From Pelagibacteraceae bacterium AG-422-B15 (GTDB lineage Bacteria > Pseudomonadota > Alphaproteobacteria > Pelagibacterales > AG-422-B15): a DNA stretch of 38,476 nucleotides. The DNA is taken from NCBI GenBank assembly GCA_905182345.1, contig CAJJBG010000027.1:1-38476 (forward strand), given 5' to 3'. The notes under the pieces were generated by a model. That model was not told the DNA's origin, searched no databases, and was given only the letters and a program-made list of their open reading frames with translations. Made by a program: the position numbers and the translations under genes. Positions 29,356-38,022 of the stretch are shown here, one piece after another. Numbering within the stretch: the stretch's first letter is position 1; the number at the start of each line of letters is the position of its first letter.

Positions 29356-31254
29356 ATGAGTTTGGGTAATTTAGGAAATATATTAATGCTAACATGTTTA
29401 TTGGCATCTTTAATACAGGCACTTTATTTAATTTATCCACATACGAGTTTTGGAAAAATTAATATTAATTATAGAGTACTTACTAGAATAATCTTTATAA
29501 CTTGCCTCGCTTCTTTCTTGCTGCTTATTTATCTATTTTTAGAATCAAATTTTAATTATCAATTAGTTGTAAATAACTCACATTCAGAAAAACCTCTTAT
29601 TTATAAGATTGCTGGGGCGTGGGGAAACCATGAAGGCAGCTTATTATTATGGATATTGGTTTTAAGTTTTTTTAATTTTGTATTTTTAGAAACTAAGATA
29701 AAAAATACTGAATTTAAAAAGTACGTAATATCATTTCAAAGTCTAATGATATTTGGGTTTACATTATTTCTTTTACTAACTTCAAATCCATTCCTAGCTA
29801 CAGAAAATATAACCAATGAAGGCTTGGGATTAAACCCTATTCTACAAGACTTACTATTAGCCATACATCCTCCTATTTTATATGTAGGCTATGTAGGTTA
29901 TTCGATTGTTCTTAGTTTTGCAGTAGGAGGAATGATTACAAATAAAATAGATCAAGAATGGGCAAGGTGGCTACATCCATGGGTAATTGTATCATGGATA
30001 TTTTTAACTGCTGGAATTGGATTAGGATCATTTTGGGCCTACTATGAATTAGGCTGGGGCGGTTATTGGTTTTGGGACCCTGTTGAAAATGCATCTTTAA
30101 TGCCATGGCTAGCTGGCACAGCTTTATTTCATTGTGTAATCATTCTAGAGAAAAAAAATATTTTGCAATCATGGGTAATTCTCTTATCAATACTAACATT
30201 TTCTTTGAGTTTAATTGGCACATTTCTTGTTAGGTCGGGCATATTAAATTCAGTACATACATTCGCTTCAGATCCATCCAGAGGGCTTTTTATCTTAGTT
30301 TTTTTAGCCATTATATTAATAATAAGTTTTACGCTTTATGCAATCAAAGCTCCTACACTAGATAAAAAAAGTAAAATTAATATTGTGAGTAAAGAAGCAG
30401 GTATTTTAGCTAATAATTGGCTACTACTATCAAGCTTATTTGTAGTTTTTTTAGGCACCTTGTACCCTCTTGCAGTCGATCTTTTTTTGCAAAAAAGTAT
30501 ATCAGTTGGACCAAATTATTACGTCCTATCATTGATGCCAATCTTATTGCTACTGTTATTGATAATGATCGTTGGACCAGTATCAAAATGGCAAAATGAC
30601 AAATTAACAAACATCTTATTTTCAATAAGTAAATTATTTATTTTAAGTTTAGCCATAATATTTGCATTTAGTATCTATTTTAGTGAGTTAAAGTTAACAC
30701 AAATTACATTATTAACATTATGTTTAACACTAATGTTAGTGAGTATAAAAAATGGAATTAGAACAAATCGTAACTATTCAATCATTAGCCCTTCACTTGG
30801 AAAATCATTAGCCCATATTGGATTTGGTTTGCTGATTTTATCTGTCATAGCAAACACTACTTTTGCAACAGAAAAAATATTTCAAGCGCAAGTAGATGAT
30901 CTGTTGGTCATTGATAATTATAAATTTAAGTTTGACAAAGTTAATCAAACTAAAGGTAAAAATTTTAATGCAGTTACAGCTACCTTTTCCTTGTTGGATA
31001 ATAAAACAGTAATTGAAACTTTTAAACCTGAAATAAGAATCTATAGTAACCCACCAACAGTTACTTCTGAAACAAGTATTGTAAGAAAATTCTTAGCAGA
31101 TATTTATATAGTAATGAATATTCCTGAAAATGCAGATTTTGTTAATGTGAGAATTCACATTAAACCAATGATGTCATTTATTTGGCTTAGTATTATTTTA
31201 ATGGTACTTGGTGGCATATCTTCAATATTTTTTAGAATAAAACTAATAAAATGA
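29356..31254 (+). CDS. ccmF: Cytochrome c heme lyase subunit CcmF
   Basis: AGAWGNHEGSLLLWILVLS; GVGLxxxWAYYELGWGGYWFWDPVENASLMPWLAGTALFH-type core; FLVRSGILNSVHTFASDPSRG. Confidence 0.97.
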   Translation: MSLGNLGNILMLTCLLASLIQALYLIYPHTSFGKININYRVLTRIIFITCLASFLLLIYLFLESNFNYQLVVNNSHSEKPLIYKIAGAWGNHEGSLLLWILVLSFFNFVFLETKIKNTEFKKYVISFQSLMIFGFTLFLLLTSNPFLATENITNEGLGLNPILQDLLLAIHPPILYVGYVGYSIVLSFAVGGMITNKIDQEWARWLHPWVIVSWIFLTAGIGLGSFWAYYELGWGGYWFWDPVENASLMPWLAGTALFHCVIILEKKNILQSWVILLSILTFSLSLIGTFLVRSGILNSVHTFASDPSRGLFILVFLAIILIISFTLYAIKAPTLDKKSKINIVSKEAGILANNWLLLSSLFVVFLGTLYPLAVDLFLQKSISVGPNYYVLSLMPILLLLLLIMIVGPVSKWQNDKLTNILFSISKLFILSLAIIFAFSIYFSELKLTQITLLTLCLTLMLVSIKNGIRTNRNYSIISPSLGKSLAHIGFGLLILSVIANTTFATEKIFQAQVDDLLVIDNYKFKFDKVNQTKGKNFNAVTATFSLLDNKTVIETFKPEIRIYSNPPTVTSETSIVRKFLADIYIVMNIPENADFVNVRIHIKPMMSFIWLSIILMVLGGISSIFFRIKLIK

Positions 31255-31784
31255 ATAAAATAAAAATTATATATTTTACACCTGTAGTAATTGTTTTAAT
31301 TTTCTTAATATTTTTATTTCAACTATTGAATAAAGATGTAAAAAAATTGTCATCAGCACTTATTGAAAAGCCTGTCCCTGAGTTTGAGATGCAAACATTA
31401 TATAGTGACATTACTTTATTAAATTCAAATGATATAAATTCTTCTAACGTAGCGTTAGTAAATGTTTGGGCATCGTGGTGCATTCCTTGCAGGGCAGAAC
31501 ATGAAATATTAATGCTTTTGTCTAAAATTGAAGGTTTAGATTTATATGGAATTAATTATAAAGATAAGAAAATAAACGCACTAAATTTTATAGATAATTT
31601 AGGCAATCCTTTTAAAAAAATTGGGGTAGATAAAAATGGTAGATCTTCTATGGTTTGGGGGGTTTATGGTATTCCTGAGACATTTATTATTCACAAAGGA
31701 ACAGTAATCTATAAACATATAGGGCCCATACATCTGAATGAGCTAGAGAATGTAATTTTACCGATACTTGCTAAATTATTATGA
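31251..31784 (+). CDS. ccmG: Thiol:disulfide interchange protein CcmG/DsbE
   Basis: VNVWASWCIPCRAEH; GLDLYGINYKD; GVYGIPETFIIHKGTVIYKHIGPI. Confidence 0.95.
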   Translation: MNKIKIIYFTPVVIVLIFLIFLFQLLNKDVKKLSSALIEKPVPEFEMQTLYSDITLLNSNDINSSNVALVNVWASWCIPCRAEHEILMLLSKIEGLDLYGINYKDKKINALNFIDNLGNPFKKIGVDKNGRSSMVWGVYGIPETFIIHKGTVIYKHIGPIHLNELENVILPILAKLL

Positions 31785-32164
31785 AAACAAGATCTTTAAT
31801 TATAATTATTTTTTTATTTATTTTTTCACCTGTTGCATTTGCAGAATTAAAATTGACTAAGGAACAGGACTCGCGTGCCACAGAATTATTTAAAGAAACA
31901 CGCTGTCTTGTGTGTCAAAGCCAAACTATTTATGATTCAAATTCTGAAATGGCAACTGATTTGAAGCTATATATTATAGAACAAATTATTGCAGGGAAAT
32001 CTAACTATGAAATTGAAAATCAACTTGTTAAAAATTATGGAGAATGGATATTAATGACACCAGCATTTTCACAGTCAAACTATTTTTTATGGTTTGGACC
32101 CTTTATAATTTTACTTTTAGGTGCAATAATGATGTTAAGATATATTTTAAAAAATAATGAATGA
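31781..32164 (+). CDS. ccmH: Cytochrome c-type biogenesis protein CcmH (short form)
   Basis: ELFKETRCLVCQSQTIYDSNSEMATDLKLYIIEQI; C-terminal TM. Confidence 0.95.
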   Translation: MKTRSLIIIIFLFIFSPVAFAELKLTKEQDSRATELFKETRCLVCQSQTIYDSNSEMATDLKLYIIEQIIAGKSNYEIENQLVKNYGEWILMTPAFSQSNYFLWFGPFIILLLGAIMMLRYILKNNE

Positions 32165-32708
32165 TCAATTAAAGTTAAAGAAGACATTCTGTCCCAACTG
32201 TGGTCGTAATAAAATTATTGAAAAAAAACCAACTGGTGACACTCATATTAGAAAAGTATGTAATTCTTGTGATTATATAGTTTATGACAATCCTAAAATT
32301 GTTGTAGGGTCAGTCTGTACATTTGAAAATAAATTTCTAATGTGTCGTCGAGCAATTGATCCGCAAAAAGGATTATGGACTCTACCAGCAGGATATTTAG
32401 AAAACAATGAATCAGCAGAAGAAGGTGCAATTCGTGAGGCATATGAAGAAGCATTTGCTAAAATAAAAATATTAAACTTACTCGCCGTATACTCATTAAA
32501 GGATATTAGTCAGGTACAGATCTTATTTCATGCCGAACTAATTGAAAATTCTTTTAAAGCTGGAATTGAATCGTTAGAAGTCGAACTGTTTACTTGGGAG
32601 AATATTCCATGGGACAAAATAGCATTTCCTAGTGTAACATGGGCACTAAATAACTATGTAGAACGACAAAATTTGAACACTTTTAAAGTATTTAATAATC
32701 CTGAATAA
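32157..32708 (+). CDS. NUDIX hydrolase with N-terminal zinc ribbon
   Basis: FCPNCGRN...VCNSCDY zinc ribbon; GYLENNESAEEGAIREAYEEAFAKI Nudix box. Confidence 0.93.
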   Translation: MNDQLKLKKTFCPNCGRNKIIEKKPTGDTHIRKVCNSCDYIVYDNPKIVVGSVCTFENKFLMCRRAIDPQKGLWTLPAGYLENNESAEEGAIREAYEEAFAKIKILNLLAVYSLKDISQVQILFHAELIENSFKAGIESLEVELFTWENIPWDKIAFPSVTWALNNYVERQNLNTFKVFNNPE

Positions 32709-32727
32709 TTAATAAAAGAGGTAAAAT

Positions 32728-32985
32728 ATGAAACTTACATTTAGTAAAATTATACTGTCTTTAGCATTGTTGTGCTCTATTGCTTTTGCAGGTGGAATCG
32801 AAGAAGACAGTGGTCCAGATCAGGTTAGTGAGCAAGACATGATGAAAATGACTAATTCAGATACTGACTTAACAACAAGAGAAGATATAAATGAATATCA
32901 AGCGTTATCCGTAGTAGATTGCAAGGTAACCTATTCAGCTGGCTATGTTAATGATCCAGATTATGTTGCATGGGTTTGTAAATAA
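32728..32985 (+). CDS. Small secreted protein (85 aa), unknown
   Basis: Signal peptide MKLTFSKIILSLALLCSIAFA; ribosome-binding AGAGG upstream; two Cys in mature part. Confidence 0.65.
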   Translation: MKLTFSKIILSLALLCSIAFAGGIEEDSGPDQVSEQDMMKMTNSDTDLTTREDINEYQALSVVDCKVTYSAGYVNDPDYVAWVCK

Positions 32986-33002
32986 TCTATTGTATTCAGA
33001 AT

Positions 33003-33503
33003 ATGAATGTTCGTTTACTTAGTGCTCTATTTTTTTCTATATTTATCCCAGTATCTTTGCAGGCTGAAAACACTCATGATTATTTATCATTCTCAGTAGG
33101 CCAATTTGATATAAATGATAACAAGGATTCTAGTGAATATAGAATCGAATATCTTTCAGAAGATGTAAGTCTTTTGTCTCCTGGAAATTTTTCATTAAAA
33201 CCATTCTATGGTGCAATGTTGAATGGTGATAGTGGTAAGTATTTTTACTCAGGGCTAAGAAAAGATATTAAACTAACTCACAGTACTTTCTTTACGCCAA
33301 GTTTTGCAGTTGGTTATTATGATAAGGGTAACAGCAAAGATTTGGGATATAGTTTAGAATTTAGAAGTCAGTTTGAATTATCCTATCAACTAGAAAGTTT
33401 GAATAGAATTGCTATAAGTGTAAATCATATCTCCAATGCTAGTTTTGGTAATAGAAATCCAGGTGTAGAAAGCATGGTTCTTTCATATATTAAAGTATTT
33501 TAA
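33003..33503 (+). CDS. Lipid A 3-O-deacylase (PagL)-like acyloxyacyl hydrolase family
   Basis: Signal peptide; VNHISNASFGNRNPGVESMVLSY carries the PagL H-x-S-N...NPG-x-E motif; C-terminal aromatic. Confidence 0.85.
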   Translation: MNVRLLSALFFSIFIPVSLQAENTHDYLSFSVGQFDINDNKDSSEYRIEYLSEDVSLLSPGNFSLKPFYGAMLNGDSGKYFYSGLRKDIKLTHSTFFTPSFAVGYYDKGNSKDLGYSLEFRSQFELSYQLESLNRIAISVNHISNASFGNRNPGVESMVLSYIKVF

Positions 33504-33526
33504 TTATAAGATAAGAAATCTTAATA

Positions 33527-34702
33527 ATGAAAATTGTAGATTTTAAAACATTCATTGTCGCAAATCCCCCCCCTTCTTTTGGAGGTAAATATTGGATATT
33601 CTTAAAACTAACAACAGATACAGGAATAGTTGGATATGGCGAAGCATACGGCATACCTTTCCATCCAGATATTGCTTCTAAAATGATAGAAGATGTATGT
33701 GAACGTTACGTCGTTGGAGTAAACCCATTTCAAATCGAAAAATTATGGAGAACAATTTATTCTAGTGGTTATACACAAAGACCAGATATTTCTATTTCAG
33801 GTGTATTAAGTGCAATTGAGATAGCAATGTGGGATATTCTTGGTAAAGAACTAAATCAACCCATATATAATTTACTTGGTGGCAAAGTGCATGAAAAGCT
33901 GCGTACCTATACATATTTATATCCAAAACCTAAAGACAAAGAAGATGTCTATAAAGATGCTAATCTTGCAGCCGCAAGAGCGGTAGAGTATCAAGAGCTT
34001 GGTTTTACAGCAGTAAAATTTGACCCCATAAGTGAATATAGAGTTAATGATCCACGTGAACTTACGCTTGAAGAACTTGATCATGCTGAAAATTTTGTAC
34101 GTGCAGTGAGAACTGCCGTTGGAAAGAATTGTGATATTTTAATTGGTACTCATGGCCAAATGACAGCAGCAAGTGCAGTTAGATTGGCCAAAAGAATTGA
34201 AAAATTTGACCCTATGTGGCTTGAAGAGCCAACACCACCAGCAAACATTAAAGCATTGGCCTCTGTCACAAAGAAAACTAGTATACCAGTTGCAACAGGT
34301 GAGAGGCTAACTACTAAATATGAATTTAATGTATTATTAAATGAAGGTGGTGCATCAATAATTCAAATGAATTTAGGTAGAGTTGGAGGAATATTAGAGG
34401 CTAAAAAAATAGCAGCTATTGCAGAAGCTTCATATGTACAAGTTGCACCTCATATGTATTGTGGCCCAATAATTGCTGCAGCCAACGTTCAGGTTGCAAC
34501 CTGTATTTCAAATTTTCTTATTCTTGAAGGTATTGAAACATGGTCAGGATTTGACTCTAGTTTAGTGAAAAATCCACTTAAATGGGAAGATGGCTATATT
34601 ATTCCACCAGATAGCCCAGGTCTTGGTATCGAATTAAAAGAAGAAGAATTAAATAAATATCCTTATAAAGAAAATAATTTACATCTTGAAATGTTGGAGT
34701 AG
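33527..34702 (+). CDS. Mandelate racemase/muconate lactonizing enzyme family (enolase superfamily) protein
   Basis: SAIEIAMWDILGKELNQPIYNLLGGK; GFTAVKFD; WLEEPTPPANIKALASV; VATGERLTTKYEF; QVAPHMYCGPI. Confidence 0.93.
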   Translation: MKIVDFKTFIVANPPPSFGGKYWIFLKLTTDTGIVGYGEAYGIPFHPDIASKMIEDVCERYVVGVNPFQIEKLWRTIYSSGYTQRPDISISGVLSAIEIAMWDILGKELNQPIYNLLGGKVHEKLRTYTYLYPKPKDKEDVYKDANLAAARAVEYQELGFTAVKFDPISEYRVNDPRELTLEELDHAENFVRAVRTAVGKNCDILIGTHGQMTAASAVRLAKRIEKFDPMWLEEPTPPANIKALASVTKKTSIPVATGERLTTKYEFNVLLNEGGASIIQMNLGRVGGILEAKKIAAIAEASYVQVAPHMYCGPIIAAANVQVATCISNFLILEGIETWSGFDSSLVKNPLKWEDGYIIPPDSPGLGIELKEEELNKYPYKENNLHLEMLE

Positions 34703-34712
34703 AAAGTTTTTG

Positions 34713-35585
34713 TTAGCTTTCAAGCATTCTTTTTATAAATTTATTTGAATCAAATTCTTCTAAATCTTCTTTTTTTTCACCAGTACCAATTCCAATTATT
34801 GGAATTTTTAATTGATTTATAATGCTAACAATAGTTCCACCAATTGCTGATCCATCAAATTTAGAAAGTATCAATCCATCAATAGAAACATATTTTGCAA
34901 ATTCCTGTACTTGTTTAATAGTACTTTGCCCAGTCGTACTATCCACAACCATAATAGTTTTTTGAATTACAGCTAGATTATTATTTTGAATAACTTTATT
35001 CATTTTTTTTAATTGTTCCATTAAATCAGATCTATTTTGAAGTCTCCCTGCTGTATCTATAATTCCAATATTAAAATTATTATTAATAGTATTTTCAACA
35101 CATTGATAAACTACACTAGCAGGATCAGAATTATCAGCCCCAGTTATAATTTCTAAATTCATTTGATTGGCCCACTCAGATAGTTGTTGCGTTGCTGCAG
35201 CTCTGAATGTATCGGCTGCTCCTAAAATAACTTTATAGCCCTGGGCTTTATAGTGATTTGCCAACTTTGCAATTGTTGTAGTTTTTCCAGAACCATTTAC
35301 GCCTATACAGAATATAATTAGAGGCAGTTCCTTATCAATTTTTGGCAGTTTCACTTCAAAAGGCTCAATAATATCTAATATTATTTTGCCAAGTTTAGTT
35401 TTTATTTCAATTATATCCAAGCTATCAGAAAATTTTTCAATTTTAAGTTTATCTAATATTTTATCTACTGTTTCTATTCCAACGTCAGAGATTAAAAGAA
35501 GCTCTTCTAATTCAAGCAACGTAGTGGCATCAATTTTTTTTGAGATAAATATGCTACTAAGTTTTTTTGTAAAATTTTTAAACAA
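34713..35585 (-). CDS. ftsY: Signal recognition particle receptor FtsY (NG domain, no acidic A domain)
   Basis: IFCIGVNGSGKTTTIAKLANHYKAQGYKVILGAADTFRAAATQQL; IIDTAGRLQNRSDLMEQLKKM; ILSKFDGSAIGG. Confidence 0.96.
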   Translation of the reverse strand: MFKNFTKKLSSIFISKKIDATTLLELEELLLISDVGIETVDKILDKLKIEKFSDSLDIIEIKTKLGKIILDIIEPFEVKLPKIDKELPLIIFCIGVNGSGKTTTIAKLANHYKAQGYKVILGAADTFRAAATQQLSEWANQMNLEIITGADNSDPASVVYQCVENTINNNFNIGIIDTAGRLQNRSDLMEQLKKMNKVIQNNNLAVIQKTIMVVDSTTGQSTIKQVQEFAKYVSIDGLILSKFDGSAIGGTIVSIINQLKIPIIGIGTGEKKEDLEEFDSNKFIKRMLES

Positions 35586-35598
35586 GATTTTATTTTAT

Positions 35599-36420
35599 TT
35601 ATTTAATTTCAAAACTACTACTAAAGCTAATTTCAGTGGCTCCAGACATTATTATATTATCATTATAATCAATATCCAAATCACCACCTGGTAAAGAAAC
35701 TTTAACGATCTTATCAGTTAATTTTTTTATATTAGCAGCCACAACAGTTGCACACGCTGCTGTTCCACACGCCAGAGTTTTCCCTGCACCTCTTTCCCAC
35801 ACATTAATTTTAATATGTGAACTTGAAACTACTTCAGCAATTGTAATATTGCACTTTTCAGGAAACATTTTATCAGTTTCAATTAGCGGCCCATAATCTT
35901 CAATTTTATAATCATTAAGATTATTGACAAAAAAAATAGCATGGGGATTACCTACATTTATAAAGCTTGGATTTGAAATCGAAATATTATTTATTTTAAA
36001 TGTTACAATATTGCTATCATATTCTTTATCTAAAGGAATATCTTGCCACTGTAATTTTGGTTTACCAAGGTTAATGCTGATAATATCATCAGATATTTTT
36101 TTACACTCTAAAAAACCAGCTTTTGTCTTTAGTGTAATTTCAGACGTATTATTTTCTTGCATGAGAATTCTAGCAACACATCTTGATCCATTACCACAAG
36201 CAGAAACTTCATCACCCGTAGAATTAAAAAAGCGAATAAATAAATAATCACCAGAATCACTATTATTAATTGTAATTAATTGGTCACACCCAATACCAGT
36301 ATATCTATTAGCAACAGATTTTATCTCTTCATAGGATAAATTTGTTACATCTATTCTCTCATCAATAATAACAAAATCATTACCTAGACCATGCATTTTA
36401 ATAAAATCAAATTTCTTCAT
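35599..36420 (-). CDS. dapF: Diaminopimelate epimerase
   Basis: FIKMHGLGNDFVIID; FFNSTGDEVSACGNGSRCVA; VWERGAGKTLACGTAACATV. Confidence 0.97.
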   Translation of the reverse strand: MKKFDFIKMHGLGNDFVIIDERIDVTNLSYEEIKSVANRYTGIGCDQLITINNSDSGDYLFIRFFNSTGDEVSACGNGSRCVARILMQENNTSEITLKTKAGFLECKKISDDIISINLGKPKLQWQDIPLDKEYDSNIVTFKINNISISNPSFINVGNPHAIFFVNNLNDYKIEDYGPLIETDKMFPEKCNITIAEVVSSSHIKINVWERGAGKTLACGTAACATVVAANIKKLTDKIVKVSLPGGDLDIDYNDNIIMSGATEISFSSSFEIK

Positions 36421-36481
36421 ATTATCCTTATAGTTTTAGCCCACCAAATTTACCAGTTTATTTGATATTTCAAAATTGACC

Positions 36482-36510
36482 TTGACATATTTGCCCTTAA
36501 GAACTAATTT
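36482..36510 (+). promoter_or_regulatory. Candidate sigma70 promoter for the ffh leader/transcript
   Basis: TTGACA (36482-36487) - 17 bp - TAATTT (36505-36510). Confidence 0.5.
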
Positions 36511-36516
36511 TCAGCA

Positions 36517-36630
36517 GTTTTCCGCAAGAATAGTATTCTGCGGTACCCTTTAAAATGGGTGTCGACATCAGTCAGCGAGTTTCGCCCACTGGTGCAATAC
36601 TCGTTGTTTGGAAGCTAAATGGAATAAAAT
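36517..36630 (+). ncRNA. Candidate structured RNA / ffh 5' leader
   Basis: Hairpin CCGCA(A)GAAT-AGT-ATTCTGCGG (36522-36543); ACCC/GGGT (36545-36560); nested stem CATCAGT/ACTGGTG with inner GCGA-GTT-TCGC (36566-36594); alternative GCGAGT/ACTCGT pairing. GC-richer than surroundings. Confidence 0.5.
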
Positions 36631-38001
36631 ATGTTTGAAAACTTAAGTAATAGACTTCAGGCTGTATTTACAGGCTTAAAAAAGACAGGCTCAATTGATG
36701 AGGCTTCTTTAGATGTTGCTATGCGCGATATTAGGAGGGCTTTATTAGAAGCAGATGTTTCACTTGAGGTAGTTAAAGAATTTATTTTAGAAGTAAAACA
36801 AAAAGCTATTGGACAAAAGATTATTGAATCTATTTCTCCTGGTCAAATGATTATTAAGTTAGTTAATGATGAAATAGTAAATATTCTTGGAACAACTACT
36901 ACACAAATTATTATTGAAGGTAGGAAGCCTGCTTCAATAATGTTAGTAGGATTACAAGGCTCAGGTAAAACTACTTCCACTGCTAAAATAGCAAATTATA
37001 TAAAAAATAAGTTTAATAAGAAAATACTCCTTGTTTCACTAGATGTTAATCGTCCAGCTGCATTTGAGCAGCTTCAAGCCTTAGCAAATAAAATTGATAT
37101 TGAAATACTTCCAAAAGTTGAAAATCAAACACCACAAGCAATTGCAAAAAGAGCAATTACTGCTTCTGAATTAAATAAAATTGATCTCATTCTTTTTGAT
37201 ACAGCGGGTAGAACAAGTATTGATTCTGCTTTAATGAAAGAATTAAGTGAATTAGAAGACATAATTAGCCCCGTAGAAACACTTTTAGTTTTAGATAGTA
37301 TGACAGGTCAAGATGCAGTTAATGTAGCCAAAAATTTTTCGGAACAAATAAACTTAACTGGAACAATGTTAACTAGAATTGATGGAGATGCACGAGGTGG
37401 TGCTGCGTTAAGTTTAAGAATGATTACAGGATGTCCAATAAAATTTATTGGTAATGGTGAAAAAATTGTAGACATAGAAATTTTTCACCCTGATCGAATT
37501 GCAAGCCGTATTTTAGATATGGGGGACGTTGTTACTCTTGTTGAGAAAGCATCAGAAAACATAGATCAAGCAGAAGCTGAAAAAATGGCTGAAAGACTTC
37601 AGCAGGGCGAATTTGATTTAAATGACCTACTTTCACAGATTAATCAGATGAAAAAAATGGGTGGTATTTCAAGTATGCTTAAGTTTATTCCTGGAATGAA
37701 AAATATAGGTAATAAAGTTAATAATGTAGGTGATGATGCTATTAAAAAACAAGAAGCAATAATTTTATCGATGACTAAATTAGAGAGACAAAAACCAAAA
37801 ATGATTAGTGGTTCTAGAAAAAAAAGAATTGCACAGGGCTCAGGTACAGTTGTATCAGAAGTCAATAGAATTTTAAAACAACATCGCAAGATGGCAGATA
37901 TGATGAAAAAAATTTCTAAAAAAGGAATGAGTGGTTTACAAGATCTGGGTTTTCCACAAGATTTTAATAATCAGATACCACCAGAATTTTTAAAAAAATA
38001 A
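36631..38001 (+). CDS. ffh: Signal recognition particle protein Ffh (SRP54)
   Basis: MLVGLQGSGKTTSTAKIANYI; VSLDVNRPAAFEQLQ; LFDTAGRTSID; M-domain SGSRKKRIAQGSGTVVSEVNRILKQHRKMADMMKK. Confidence 0.98.
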   Translation: MFENLSNRLQAVFTGLKKTGSIDEASLDVAMRDIRRALLEADVSLEVVKEFILEVKQKAIGQKIIESISPGQMIIKLVNDEIVNILGTTTTQIIIEGRKPASIMLVGLQGSGKTTSTAKIANYIKNKFNKKILLVSLDVNRPAAFEQLQALANKIDIEILPKVENQTPQAIAKRAITASELNKIDLILFDTAGRTSIDSALMKELSELEDIISPVETLLVLDSMTGQDAVNVAKNFSEQINLTGTMLTRIDGDARGGAALSLRMITGCPIKFIGNGEKIVDIEIFHPDRIASRILDMGDVVTLVEKASENIDQAEAEKMAERLQQGEFDLNDLLSQINQMKKMGGISSMLKFIPGMKNIGNKVNNVGDDAIKKQEAIILSMTKLERQKPKMISGSRKKRIAQGSGTVVSEVNRILKQHRKMADMMKKISKKGMSGLQDLGFPQDFNNQIPPEFLKK

Positions 38002-38022
38002 CAAAAAACAAGGAGAAAAAAA

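Noticed and set aside
35386-35694. Plus-strand 102-aa ORF across the ftsY/dapF junction
   Set aside because: Mostly antisense to the ftsY N-terminal region; low-complexity tail, no support.
36517-36630. The RNA in front of ffh as the 4.5S/SRP RNA (ffs)
   Set aside because: No GGAAGNAGCAG/CAGG-type conserved apical motif is present; the apical hairpin GCGA-GTT-TCGC does not match the SRP helix 8 consensus.
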